A stretch of DNA of 64,000 nucleotides from Algoriphagus sp. A40 (GTDB taxonomy: Bacteria > Bacteroidota > Bacteroidia > Cytophagales > Cyclobacteriaceae): NCBI RefSeq assembly GCF_002002735.1, contig NZ_MUNY01000078.1:186001-250000 (forward strand). The letters are read 5' to 3'. Within the stretch, counting starts at the first letter, position 1; every line of letters starts with the position of its first letter. A program made the translations under genes and the position numbers. Shown here piece after piece: positions 41,753 through 50,679 of this stretch. The notes under the pieces are model-generated. The model was given only the letters and a program-made list of their open reading frames with translations. It was not told the origin of the DNA and did no database searches.

Positions 41753-42675
41753 CAGTGTTTGGAACTGACATGCACCTGGCGACATTTATTTTTGTCGTAT
41801 GTGAGGTGCTATTTTTTGTTTCTCAGCTGGTTTTGTACCTGCAAAATCCCGCTGAAAAGAATCGTCAATACTATTTGATTCTCCTGGGTCTCTTGATCAT
41901 TTACAATATTGCCGGAGGTTTATTTCCAGATCCCGAGCTTCCGATTGATATCAATTTGCAGATCAATCTTGCCTATGGGACCGGATTTGTGATGGGGGCA
42001 TATTTCCCATACTATTTTTATCGGGTTTTCGAACTGGATGATTTGAAGTGGAATGCGCGCATTGGCGTTTGGATATTCTTGATAGCGCCATTCCTGCTGT
42101 TCTTTTGTATTGGTCTTCCATTACTGGATGATCTTCCGGCAACCATTTGGTATGGTTTGGCGATCCCTTTGGTTTATGCGATTTACCTGATCGTGATCAT
42201 TTTTCTGAGTATCAAAAAGAAATTTGAAGGATCACAAAATTCACTGGAAGCGATTCTTACTTATTCAGCAGCGGTGCCATGGGTATTACTGCCAGTTTTT
42301 AGCTATGTCGATGCTTCCCAATTTGTGGAAGTGATTTGCACAAATGTTGGCTTCATCATTATTACCTTTTTGTTTATACGAAAGATGATCTTCGAAAACA
42401 GAAAGGTCTTCGCAAAACTCAATGATTCCGACCTGAGACTACCGGTTGATCCCAGTGCATTTTTCGGCCAACGGTGTGCTGAATTGGGCTTAACCAAAAG
42501 AGAATGCGAAGTGGCTGAGAAAGTAGCCCAAGGCTTAACCAGCAAAGAAATAGCCCAGGTACTTTTTATTTCAGAAAGAACAGTCAACAAACACCTTCAG
42601 GCGATTTTTAAAAAGGCTGACAGCAAAAACCGAGTTGAGCTGATCAACGCCCTGAATTCCTATTCATCATCCTGA
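41749..42675 (+). CDS. Membrane-bound LuxR-type regulator with seven-helix N-terminal domain
   Basis: A 308-residue protein. Residues 10-210 form about seven membrane helices. A cytoplasmic LuxR helix-turn-helix at the C-terminus (LTKRECEVAEKVAQGLTSKEIAQVLFISERTVNKHLQAIFKK, about 240-295) follows. There is no receiver domain, so the membrane part would itself be the sensor. It is coupled to a GNAT gene and lies 150 bp before mobC. It may control transfer in response to an external signal. Role is inferred from position. Confidence 0.7.
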   Translation: MTVFGTDMHLATFIFVVCEVLFFVSQLVLYLQNPAEKNRQYYLILLGLLIIYNIAGGLFPDPELPIDINLQINLAYGTGFVMGAYFPYYFYRVFELDDLKWNARIGVWIFLIAPFLLFFCIGLPLLDDLPATIWYGLAIPLVYAIYLIVIIFLSIKKKFEGSQNSLEAILTYSAAVPWVLLPVFSYVDASQFVEVICTNVGFIIITFLFIRKMIFENRKVFAKLNDSDLRLPVDPSAFFGQRCAELGLTKRECEVAEKVAQGLTSKEIAQVLFISERTVNKHLQAIFKKADSKNRVELINALNSYSSS

Positions 42676-42680
42676 TTTTA

Positions 42681-42734
42681 GGGTATTTACCCTTTGACTA
42701 AGTATATCTGCGTATAGGGATTTCTCTATACGCA
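42681..42734. other. Candidate oriT or mob promoter hairpins
   Basis: GGGTA-TT-TACCC (42681-42692) and TGCGTATAG-8-CTATACGCA (42709-42717 / 42726-42734) lie directly upstream of mobC and the relaxase gene. That is the usual place for an origin of transfer, but a regulator site is equally possible. Confidence 0.35.
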
Positions 42735-42821
42735 AATATGCCTATTTATCGCATTTACGCAGTTTTAGGTATTTTTTTTCGCCTGAGGAATCCAATTCTT
42801 TACTCCCATCAACATGTAGCC

Positions 42822-43187
42822 ATGAAGGAGAAAAGAGAAAATCTCTCTTGGGTATCTGTCCGATTAAAGCCGGATATTTTTGCCCGATTGAAGGAAGAAA
42901 GCAGATCCCTTGGAGTGTCATTGAGCCACTTGATCAGAATGAAACTAAGCTCTGAAACGGTCAAGATCATTGACACCAAGGGAATCCTAAATGCAATCGA
43001 TAAGGTGGTTGCCGAACAGGCCAGGGTGAACAATAATATCAACCAGCTGGCCAAGCACGCCAATACCTATCGAGACAAAATTTCCCCAGAGATTTTTCTG
43101 AATCACACCATACAGATGGCCAAGCATCTTGAGCATCGGGATTTCATGAACAAGTTTTTGAAACAGATTTATCAGGCGATCAAATGA
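42822..43187 (+). CDS. MobC-like relaxosome accessory protein
   Basis: A 121-residue protein from the ATG at 42822; a longer start at 42738 would run into the hairpin region. It has an N-terminal ribbon-helix-helix (VSVRLKPDIFARLKEESRSLGVSLSHLIRMKL) and the MobC-type NNNINQLAKHAN motif. It should bind oriT and help the relaxase. Its stop overlaps the relaxase start (ATGA). Confidence 0.78.
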   Translation: MKEKRENLSWVSVRLKPDIFARLKEESRSLGVSLSHLIRMKLSSETVKIIDTKGILNAIDKVVAEQARVNNNINQLAKHANTYRDKISPEIFLNHTIQMAKHLEHRDFMNKFLKQIYQAIK

Positions 43188-44512
43188 GGGTTAAAATTCT
43201 TTCCAGCACAAGTTCATTCAATGGGGTAACCTACAACACGAACAAAACCCAAAATGAAAAGGGAGAGCTAACCAGGCTCCGGAATTTCGGGTATTTGCAA
43301 GACACCAAAGATGTGGGCCCGAATGAGGTGAAAAATTACCTGATAGCTCATTCGAACAGAAATACACTGGTCAAGGACAAGCAGTTTCATGCCATGATCA
43401 GCTGCAAGGGCAGAGAGTATTCCAAAGAAGAGCTGACTGATATAGCCCATGAATGGATTGATAAAATGGGCTATGGGAACAATCCCTTTTTGATCGTTTT
43501 TCACAAGGACACGGCAAATAACCATGTCCACATTGTGTCATCGAGGATCGACAGGGAAGGCAAAAAGATCAGTGATTCTTTTGAAAAGCTAAGGGCACAA
43601 GAAGCAATCAATGAGATCATGAGGCTCAATCCCAAGCATGAAGCAGTGAAGGCTGCTGATAGTTTGATGGAGTATAGCTTCAGTACCAAATCTCAAGGAT
43701 TCCTAATCCTCGAAAATTTGGGATTCAAAGTGCGGGAAAAGGGCGAGCAGATCGAATTGATCAAGTATGGTTCTGTTCAAGGTCAGATTCCTGATTCAGA
43801 GTTCAACCAAAAGATACAGTCCTATCAATTGGATAAGGATCGTGCCAAACAGCTGAAGGCGATTTTGGATCGGTATTCCAAGGTTTATCAAACCCAACCC
43901 ACTAGTCTTTTTGAACCGAAACCCGGTGGAAAAAAAGGAAACCAAACCGGGTATCGCTCGGATTTAGGAGATTTTATCCGGGACAAATTTGGAGTTCAGC
44001 TTGTATTTCATGGCAAAAATGGAAAAAGGCCTTACGGTTATTCCCTGATTGATCATGCCAACAAGATCATTTTTAAGGGAAGTGAGGTATTTCCGATTCA
44101 GCGATTTTTTGAACAGGAAGGTGAGCGTAAATCCTATCAATCCCAGCAACCAAGCAAGGAAAAGCCGATCGATTTGATCGAAGCAAAAGTAAAGCTCCAA
44201 TCTGCCCTCAATGATTTCTCGACCGTTCGGCAAGGCTTGGAGCACCAAGCTTTGAAGCTGGAAAATAGAGATGGGAATTCTTACCTGAAAACAGCCCAAG
44301 GAGATATCGCTGCCACCGACATTCTTTCTGCCGAGCAGCAGCTGGCATTACGGCAATACTTCCAAGAAAGCGAAGCCCATCGAGAGGGACGGAGCCAAGG
44401 GATTTTTGACTTGGCCCCTGTACTCCAAATCGCCAATGACATCGATGATGAAGCGGTGCACGGCAGGAAAAGAAGCAAAAAGCGCAAGGGAGACAATGAA
44501 ATCACCAGATAA
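43184..44512 (+). CDS. Relaxase/mobilization nuclease
   Basis: A 442-residue relaxase. The metal-binding motif HKDTANNHVHIVSSRID is the MOBP/VirD2-like motif III. The N-terminal VTYNTNKT holds the likely catalytic tyrosine (Tyr17), and HAMISCKG lies in between. It nicks oriT and pilots the DNA strand. It overlaps mobC by four bases and ends 10 bp before the TraA ParA-like gene. The C-terminus from about 280 is helical and basic and probably binds DNA or the coupling protein. Confidence 0.85.
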   Translation: MRVKILSSTSSFNGVTYNTNKTQNEKGELTRLRNFGYLQDTKDVGPNEVKNYLIAHSNRNTLVKDKQFHAMISCKGREYSKEELTDIAHEWIDKMGYGNNPFLIVFHKDTANNHVHIVSSRIDREGKKISDSFEKLRAQEAINEIMRLNPKHEAVKAADSLMEYSFSTKSQGFLILENLGFKVREKGEQIELIKYGSVQGQIPDSEFNQKIQSYQLDKDRAKQLKAILDRYSKVYQTQPTSLFEPKPGGKKGNQTGYRSDLGDFIRDKFGVQLVFHGKNGKRPYGYSLIDHANKIIFKGSEVFPIQRFFEQEGERKSYQSQQPSKEKPIDLIEAKVKLQSALNDFSTVRQGLEHQALKLENRDGNSYLKTAQGDIAATDILSAEQQLALRQYFQESEAHREGRSQGIFDLAPVLQIANDIDDEAVHGRKRSKKRKGDNEITR

Positions 44513-44522
44513 AGAGATAGCC

Positions 44523-45173
44523 ATGATCATTCTATTCGCAAACCAAAAAGGCGGAGTGGGAAAAAGTACTCTCGCGGTGCTGTTTTCAAATTTTGCCGTC
44601 CAGAAAAGGAAAAGAAAGGTGAAAGTCTTTGATATGGACTTTCAGCAATCGCTTTACAACAAGTATCTCAACTCGGATCTCTTGGAAAATGAGAAGCTGT
44701 ATGAAGTCGAGCTATCGAATATTCCGGGATTCAAGTCTATTCGGAAAAGAGCCACCCAGGATCCCAAAATTCTCACCGTCATTGATCTTGCCGGGAGAAT
44801 GGATGACGACAACCTGGTGCCGGTACTCAAGGAATCTGAATTGATCATCTGCCCATTTTGCTACGATGAATACAGCGTCACGAGCACTTTTGAGTTTTGC
44901 TACGTGGTCAAAAAGGTGAATCCTGAGAGCCGAATCATCCTGATCCCCAATAGGGTCAAAACATCTGTCAAGTACGAAACCTTGGAAAGCGTCAATCAGG
45001 CACTTGGTCAATTTGGTGAGTTGACCTCCCCGGTATCAGATCGGATAGACTTTCAAAGACTGACAACCTCTTACACTCCGGAATCACTCGTGCCTATCCT
45101 GGATCCCATTTTCAACAAATTATTTGATGACCATATAGAAGCAGATCAGCCATGGCAAACGGAGACTACATAA
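44523..45173 (+). CDS. TraA-like ParA-family ATPase of the transfer operon
   Basis: A 216-residue ParA-type ATPase with ANQKGGVGKSTLAVL at its N-terminus and TVIDLAGRMDDD as Walker B. The start at 44523 is chosen because it places the P loop at the N-terminus; frames from 44406 or 44496 overlap the relaxase. In Bacteroidetes conjugative elements a ParA-like TraA opens the tra operon. Different from the parA at 39272. It overlaps the next gene by 22 bases. Confidence 0.75.
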   Translation: MIILFANQKGGVGKSTLAVLFSNFAVQKRKRKVKVFDMDFQQSLYNKYLNSDLLENEKLYEVELSNIPGFKSIRKRATQDPKILTVIDLAGRMDDDNLVPVLKESELIICPFCYDEYSVTSTFEFCYVVKKVNPESRIILIPNRVKTSVKYETLESVNQALGQFGELTSPVSDRIDFQRLTTSYTPESLVPILDPIFNKLFDDHIEADQPWQTETT

Positions 45174-45496
45174 GCAAACTTGTCCAAGGGGTAAGGGCAG
45201 ATCTGGTATTGCCTGAAAATGAGGTGAAGCCTTCGGTAAAGTCCAAAAGAAAAGTGACAGCCAAAACCGTAAGCCCAGGAATCCAAGAGCTGATAGAAGT
45301 CATAAAGAATTTTGAAATAAATGGAGATTCCAAAAGGCTAATTAGGATGGACGCTCGAACAGAAGAAGTCCTGAAACTACTCAGTCCCACTTTTGGAGTG
45401 GACGTGACCTCTTTCGTGAATTTCCTGTGCTGGGACTTTCTGGAAAACAATCCAGAACTGGTCAATGAAATCAAACAATCCATACAAAAACTATAG
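45152..45496 (+). CDS. DUF3408-like conjugal transfer protein
   Basis: A 114-residue protein with a basic N-terminus and a helical C-terminus (RMDARTEEVLKLLSPTFGVDVTSFVNFLCWDFLENNPEL) resembling DUF3408 proteins (TraB/C position in CTnDOT-type elements). It overlaps traA by 22 bases. A ribbon-helix-helix-like DNA-binding role is possible. Function unknown. Confidence 0.6.
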   Translation: MANGDYISKLVQGVRADLVLPENEVKPSVKSKRKVTAKTVSPGIQELIEVIKNFEINGDSKRLIRMDARTEEVLKLLSPTFGVDVTSFVNFLCWDFLENNPELVNEIKQSIQKL

Positions 45497-45498
45497 CC

Positions 45499-45891
45499 AT
45501 GAACTGGACAGACTTCTTCCTATATCTATCCCTTTTCTATGTGGTGTACTATGCGGTAAATGTCGTCATCGATGTTTTGCGCAAACCACAACTTTCAGAA
45601 GTGTCGGCAGGGAATGCCTACACATTCCAGACGGACCTCAATGAGTTTGACGAAAGTCCAACAGTGATCGAGGACAATGATCCGGTGATTGATCCTGAGA
45701 AGCCCAAAACAGAATCGGCTTCCCAGACTGAAGTATGGGTCAACAGCGAGGAGGATTCAGAGGAAATCGAATTTGAAATCAATGATCCCAGTCCTGTCAA
45801 ATCTACCGGAGGGGTGACCACGCTCAATTCCCTCTTTGTCCTGGCCAAGGAAGGCAGTATTGAAATGAAAAAGAAAGTCGTGTTCTCATGA
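45499..45891 (+). CDS. TraD-position membrane protein
   Basis: A 130-residue protein with one N-terminal membrane helix (DFFLYLSLFYVVYYAVNVVID) and a long acidic cytoplasmic tail rich in Glu, Asp and Ser. The final 25 residues are better ordered (STGGVTTLNSLFVLAKEGSIEMKKKV). It lies between DUF3408 and the first TraE-like gene, with an ATGA overlap to the next. No family is recognised with certainty. Confidence 0.5.
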   Translation: MNWTDFFLYLSLFYVVYYAVNVVIDVLRKPQLSEVSAGNAYTFQTDLNEFDESPTVIEDNDPVIDPEKPKTESASQTEVWVNSEEDSEEIEFEINDPSPVKSTGGVTTLNSLFVLAKEGSIEMKKKVVFS

Positions 45892-46217
45892 AGCTATTTA
45901 ATTGGTTAATCATACTCTCTATCCTTTCCCTCATTCTCTTTTTGTCGGGATCGGAGACTTATGGCCAATCCCCTCCGGGAGTCTCAAAATTTCAGGAAGT
46001 GGAGACCGACATGAAAAGTTTCTATGTCGCTCTTTCCAGACTCTCATTTGTCGTGGGCGCAGTCTCAGGATTGCTTGGCGGACTTCGGGTTTACAACAAC
46101 TGGCAAATAGGAAGGCATCAGATCGATGTTCAGGTAGTCAGTTGGTTCGGAGCCTGTCTATTCTTGGCCACTATGGGCTTTTTTCTCAGCGGATTGTATG
46201 CTGTGCCACTGACTTGA
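45888..46217 (+). CDS. TraE-like (DUF4134-type) membrane protein, copy 1
   Basis: A 109-residue protein with a signal-like segment (to about residue 26, TYGQSPP), then two membrane helices around a Gly-rich turn (VGAVSGLLGGLRVYNNWQIG). Copy 2 at 46274 has the same core (IGAVVGLIGGVRVYIKWNSG), so the two are paralogues. Such proteins are VirB2/VirB3-like parts of the secretion channel. This copy is slightly divergent and is coupled to the gene before it. Confidence 0.65.
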   Translation: MKLFNWLIILSILSLILFLSGSETYGQSPPGVSKFQEVETDMKSFYVALSRLSFVVGAVSGLLGGLRVYNNWQIGRHQIDVQVVSWFGACLFLATMGFFLSGLYAVPLT

Positions 46218-46273
46218 CACCCCGAAGAAGCAAAATCAACAGTCAATATTTTCTCACTTAAACTATTAAAATC

Positions 46274-46579
46274 ATGTTCAACAGAACCAAAAAAATGATC
46301 TCAAGCGCATTGTTTGTGACGCTTGCAACTACAACCGCCAGAGCCCAAGGTGTTCAGGGAATTGTCGCAGCAGAATCGTCTCTACTCGCCTATGTGGATC
46401 CCGTGGCCAGTCTTTGTCTGGTAATTGGAGCGGTAGTAGGGCTGATCGGAGGGGTAAGAGTTTACATCAAATGGAATTCCGGCGATCAGGACATCAATAA
46501 AGAATTGATGGGATGGGGCGGTTCCTGCCTGTTTTTAGTCTTGGTGAGTGTGATCATCAAAGCGTTTTTCGGTGTCTGA
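46274..46579 (+). CDS. TraE-like (DUF4134) membrane protein, copy 2
   Basis: A 101-residue protein with a signal sequence (cleaved near ARAQG, residue 25) and two membrane helices around IGAVVGLIGGVRVYIKWNSGDQD, the core of the TraE/DUF4134 family. It is probably the VirB2-like pilin or channel subunit. Its TGA shares one base with the traF ATG (TGATG). Confidence 0.8.
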   Translation: MFNRTKKMISSALFVTLATTTARAQGVQGIVAAESSLLAYVDPVASLCLVIGAVVGLIGGVRVYIKWNSGDQDINKELMGWGGSCLFLVLVSVIIKAFFGV

Positions 46580-46860
46580 TGGCTAAGCAATTTCCGATAT
46601 ATAAGGGGCTTCAAAAGCCTCTTATATATCGGGGCTTTCAGGGAAAATACATCGGATGGGGAGTCGCTTCCTTAGTCATCGCTGTCGTCTCAGGAGGATT
46701 AATCGGAAGCTTAACCAGTATGGTTTTAGGCGGGGTGATTACCCTATCAGTCATGACAACCGGACTTTTCATCACCTCTCAGCAACAGAAAAAAGGCCTG
46801 CATAGCAAAACAAGGTACAAAGGGGTATTTCAGATCGCTACATCCTTAAAATCAAAGTAA
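46579..46860 (+). CDS. TraF-like (DUF4133) protein, VirB3-type
   Basis: A 93-residue membrane protein. It starts MAKQFPIYKGLQKPLIYRGFQGKYI and has two helices (about 28-65), the layout of DUF4133/TraF, the VirB3-like partner of the TraG ATPase. The ATG at 46579 overlaps the traE stop and is preferred to an upstream frame start at 46513. The traG gene follows after 2 bp. Confidence 0.8.
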   Translation: MAKQFPIYKGLQKPLIYRGFQGKYIGWGVASLVIAVVSGGLIGSLTSMVLGGVITLSVMTTGLFITSQQQKKGLHSKTRYKGVFQIATSLKSK

Positions 46861-46862
46861 TC

Positions 46863-49355
46863 ATGTTTGGGAAAAAACGGAATGAATTTAAGCTTCCCTA
46901 TCTGGGGATTGAAGATCAGATCCATGGTTTTCATTGTTTATTCAATCTGAAGGGTGACTTTGGTGTCATCCTTGGGTTGGACAATCCTGTCCTGCAATAT
47001 TCAGCGGATTCTTCCAAGTACGATTCCTTTCATCAGCTATACACCAACCTGATCAAAATACTTGGTGAAGGGCATCTGATCCAAAAACAGGACATTTTTT
47101 CCAGAAAGACCTACAGCGAAAAATTCTCCACAGAATACTTACAGCAGAAGTATGATGACCATTTCCAAGGGCGGCCATACACTTCGCTCAAGACATTTTT
47201 GGTTATTACCAAACGGGCAAAAGGCAGATACAGCCAAAAGTCAGTAATGGACTTTATTCAGACACTGGGAAAGGTGACCGACCTTTTTGAACGTGGGGGA
47301 ATCAAGACAGAAGCACTCTCAAAAATTGAGACTGACCGCTATGTGAAAAGGATTCTCAGTATGAATTTCCATGAGGAAAAGATTGTGCTGGACAACCTGC
47401 TTGCTGAAGAAAGCCAAGTGGAAAGCGGAGAAAGAGCTTTTCGGTCGATCACTTTGGTAGATACCGACAAGGTTGAACTTCCGGAAAAGGTAACTACCCA
47501 TTCGGAGCGTAACGACAAGGATAGCCTTAAGGGGTTTCCGGTGGATAATATGGCCTTCCTTTTCGATGTCCCTAATTTTCAGACGATAGTTTATAACCAG
47601 GTAATTGAAATAATTGAGCAGAGATCCACACTGAACAAGTTGGAATTGAAGCGGAAGCGTCATTCAGGGATTCTCGATCCAGCCAACAACATCTGTGTGG
47701 AAGATATCGACAGGTTATTGGAAGACGTGGCCAGACACAATCAGCTTTTGGTCAATTGTCATTTCAATGTGGTTGTTTCCGCTAAGAAGGAGCATATCCA
47801 AGGAGCTTGTAATTATGTAGAGTCCTCGCTTTTTCAACAAGGTATTGTGGCCAACAAGAATTCCTATAACCAACTGGAGCTTTTCAGGACACTGCTTCCC
47901 TGTAATACCGCTGAGTTGAAAGTTTACGATTACTTCCTGACCACCTCCGATGCTGCATTATGTTTTTTCTTAAAGGAGTCCCTGAATAAGGATGAGATAA
48001 GCGGTTTCCAGATCCGATTTACAGATAGACAGGGAGTCCCTTTGAAGATTGATCCGGCTGATTTGCCGATGCAAACCAATCGGATTAACAATCGAAATAA
48101 ATTTGTACTTGGGCCTTCCGGTTCGGGGAAATCATTCTTTATGAATGCCTTGATCGAACAGTACTGCATGTGGAATAAGCGGCCCAATCCAAAATGGCTG
48201 ATGGATGTGGTCATTGTCGATACGGGACACTCTTATTCCGGACTTTGCCAATACTACCAAGGGAAATACATCACTTACACTGAGGAAAAGCCAATAACCA
48301 CCAACCCTTTTTCCATCACTGAAGAAGAGTACAACATCGAGAAGAAAGACTATCTCCTGACCCTTATTTCTCTATTGTGGAAGACAGCGGAAGGAACAGT
48401 TTCTCAGGTTGAAGCAGATGTTATTTCCAGTACCATTTCGGCCTATTATTCCTCTTTTTTCTCCAAGGAAAGCACAATCGACCGGCTTTGCTTCAACAGC
48501 TTTTATGAATTCGCCCTCGAAAAAATCCCCGAAATCAAAGAGCGTGAAAGCATTGGGTTTGAGCTCGAGGAGTTCCGCTTTGTCCTCAAGAAGTTTTACA
48601 AAGGAGGTGAGTTTGAAAACCTGCTCAATGAGGAAGTTGACCAGTCCTTGTTTACCGAATCTTTCGTGGTTTTCGAGATTGACAGCATCAAGGAACACAA
48701 GGTTCTTTTCCCGATTGTCACACTCATAATCATGGATGTATTCATCCAGAAAATGAGGTTTCGAACCAAATACCGGAAAGCACTCATCATCGAAGAGGCT
48801 TGGAAGGCCGTAGCCTCCCCGCTCATGGCAGGCTATATTTTATATCTCTATAAAACAGTCCGGAAGTTTTGGGGTGAAGCTATAGTGGTAACTCAGGAGC
48901 TGGGAGATATCATCGGAAATCCGGTAGTCAAAGGCAGTATCATCAACAATTCGGATACGATTTGTCTCTTGGATCAGACCAAATTCAAAGACAATTATTC
49001 TCAAATCGCCTCCCTGCTTTCCATCAATGAAAATGAAAGGAAAAAGATTTTCACGATCAATCAGCTGGATAATCACGAGGGCAGAGGAAGATTCAAGGAA
49101 GTATATATCCGACGAGGATCTGCCGGTGAGGTGTATGGGGTGGAAGTGTCCTTGTACCAATACCTGACCTATACTACGGAGAAGCCCGAAAAATCAGCAA
49201 TAGAAACCTATATCCAATCTTTTGGAGGATACCAAAAGGGACTGGACGCTTTTGTCGAGGATTTCAAAGTTTCTGAGCTTTCACTCCATGAGTTTTTCGG
49301 AGAGGTCAACAAGCAAGGGGCCCCGATAAGAGAAACACTAATTGCCACTTTTTAA
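46863..49355 (+). CDS. traG: TraG family conjugation ATPase (VirB4-type)
   Basis: An 830-residue VirB4-like ATPase. Walker A GPSGSGKSFFM lies near residue 418, a conserved DVVIVDTGHSY stretch follows, and Walker B ALIIEEAWKA lies near residue 640. The N-terminal 400 residues form the VirB4 core-interaction region. It energises pilus assembly and substrate transfer. Length and order (after TraE/TraF) match Bacteroidetes conjugative transposons. The next genes follow within 11 bp. Confidence 0.9.
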   Translation: MFGKKRNEFKLPYLGIEDQIHGFHCLFNLKGDFGVILGLDNPVLQYSADSSKYDSFHQLYTNLIKILGEGHLIQKQDIFSRKTYSEKFSTEYLQQKYDDHFQGRPYTSLKTFLVITKRAKGRYSQKSVMDFIQTLGKVTDLFERGGIKTEALSKIETDRYVKRILSMNFHEEKIVLDNLLAEESQVESGERAFRSITLVDTDKVELPEKVTTHSERNDKDSLKGFPVDNMAFLFDVPNFQTIVYNQVIEIIEQRSTLNKLELKRKRHSGILDPANNICVEDIDRLLEDVARHNQLLVNCHFNVVVSAKKEHIQGACNYVESSLFQQGIVANKNSYNQLELFRTLLPCNTAELKVYDYFLTTSDAALCFFLKESLNKDEISGFQIRFTDRQGVPLKIDPADLPMQTNRINNRNKFVLGPSGSGKSFFMNALIEQYCMWNKRPNPKWLMDVVIVDTGHSYSGLCQYYQGKYITYTEEKPITTNPFSITEEEYNIEKKDYLLTLISLLWKTAEGTVSQVEADVISSTISAYYSSFFSKESTIDRLCFNSFYEFALEKIPEIKERESIGFELEEFRFVLKKFYKGGEFENLLNEEVDQSLFTESFVVFEIDSIKEHKVLFPIVTLIIMDVFIQKMRFRTKYRKALIIEEAWKAVASPLMAGYILYLYKTVRKFWGEAIVVTQELGDIIGNPVVKGSIINNSDTICLLDQTKFKDNYSQIASLLSINENERKKIFTINQLDNHEGRGRFKEVYIRRGSAGEVYGVEVSLYQYLTYTTEKPEKSAIETYIQSFGGYQKGLDAFVEDFKVSELSLHEFFGEVNKQGAPIRETLIATF

Positions 49356-49366
49356 CCCTAACAAAG

Positions 49367-50029
49367 ATGAAAAGCTTGAACATACTGGTATTTGTGATCC
49401 TCTCGGGATCTGCTTTTGGGCAGACGGTCTATATAGATCCTGCGGTAGCGGGAGCAACGGCTGCACATTCTGCGGTGATCAATTCTCAGCTTAATGCCAC
49501 CAATGAAAGGCTGACTTTGATTGAACGGGGACAGCTGGCGATTACCGGAAACCTGACCATTGTCAACACTATGCAGGACAAAATCTACAAGGGACTTTCT
49601 GAGGTCAGTTCGATTTTGACCAACCTTTCCAATGTGCAGGAAATTGCGCGAATAGCCACCGGGATTTCAAGTGACCTCAGCCAAGTGGTGGACTTGGCCG
49701 GAGAGAATCCAGCTTTACTCCTGTTTGCCGAACGGAATGCTACCCTATTTCAGCAAAGGGCAACTTCTTTGGCTTTGGAGGTTAGTTCTTTTGTGTTGAA
49801 GGGAGGAGAAAATAACCTCATGGATGCAGGAGAACGATCAAAGCTGATCAATCAGATTTTGACTGAAATGGTAATCCTGCGATCCTACTCTTATGGGATG
49901 TATCGAGCCATGTATTTCGCTCAGATGAAAGGGTTTGTGCGGGTCTTAAATCCTTTTCAAAGTTACATCAACGTGGATATCCAGCTTGCGCAGGATATAG
50001 CCAGAAAAGCCAAAACCCTGCAACCATGA
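49367..50029 (+). CDS. VirB5-like exported protein, paralogue 1 of 3
   Basis: A 220-residue protein with a signal peptide (cleaved near FGQTVYI) and a helical, coiled body. Its block ENPALLLFAERNATLF and its end SYINVDIQLAQDIARKAKTLQP match the two genes that follow, so the three are tandem paralogues. In Bacteroidetes elements a VirB5-like TraI (DUF4141) occupies this place, so a minor pilin or adhesin role is likely. Four-base overlap with the next gene. Confidence 0.6.
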   Translation: MKSLNILVFVILSGSAFGQTVYIDPAVAGATAAHSAVINSQLNATNERLTLIERGQLAITGNLTIVNTMQDKIYKGLSEVSSILTNLSNVQEIARIATGISSDLSQVVDLAGENPALLLFAERNATLFQQRATSLALEVSSFVLKGGENNLMDAGERSKLINQILTEMVILRSYSYGMYRAMYFAQMKGFVRVLNPFQSYINVDIQLAQDIARKAKTLQP

Positions 50030-50679
50030 AATATTTTTGGCTTTTACCTTTCGTTTTTTTGGCAACTCTTGGGATAAGTTTTGCCCAAACCAATGTGGCC
50101 CTTCTCCACCAGCTAGTCGAGGAATCCAAGTCTGAATACAACCTTCAAAAAGAGGCGAAAGAGAATCAAGGGAGGAACGCGGTCAATGAGGAGGTCAATA
50201 CCAATTTGCTCAAGTCGGTAAAGGAGAAATACCGAGCCGTTCAAGACAGATTCGCCAAACTCTCGATAGTTATCGATGCTTTTGGAATCGGTGCAGCGGC
50301 TGATCCTTTAGTCAACTCTATTATTGATAACCAACAGCAAATCGTTTTCTACTGTAGTCAAAATCCGGAACTGGTACTTTTTGCGGTAGAGTCTGAAAAG
50401 GTTTTCGTCGAAAGATCCTATTCACTTTTGAATTACCTCTTTGGCCTTTCGGCAAGTATCGGAGTGGTCAACCAGATGAAAGTTTCGGAAAGAAGAATCC
50501 TTTTCCAGCACATTCTGGACGAGCTGAGAGAGATCAATGGACTTTCCTACACCGTTTCCAAATCACTTCAACATTATCTGGAAAGGAAGCGAGGAGTCAA
50601 TCCTTACCTACAGTATGTGGCAACGGAAATGGCTTTGGTAGAAGAAATTATTCAAAACGCCAAAACCCTAACCCGATGA
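50026..50679 (+). CDS. VirB5-like exported protein, paralogue 2 of 3
   Basis: A 217-residue protein with a signal peptide (cleaved near SFAQTNV). It is the most divergent of the three: the N-terminal half is unlike copies 1 and 3. The block QNPELVLFAVESEKVFVERSYSL and the end ALVEEIIQNAKTLTR align with them. It starts inside the stop of copy 1 (ATGA) and ends in the start of copy 3. Function inferred from position. Confidence 0.55.
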   Translation: MKYFWLLPFVFLATLGISFAQTNVALLHQLVEESKSEYNLQKEAKENQGRNAVNEEVNTNLLKSVKEKYRAVQDRFAKLSIVIDAFGIGAAADPLVNSIIDNQQQIVFYCSQNPELVLFAVESEKVFVERSYSLLNYLFGLSASIGVVNQMKVSERRILFQHILDELREINGLSYTVSKSLQHYLERKRGVNPYLQYVATEMALVEEIIQNAKTLTR

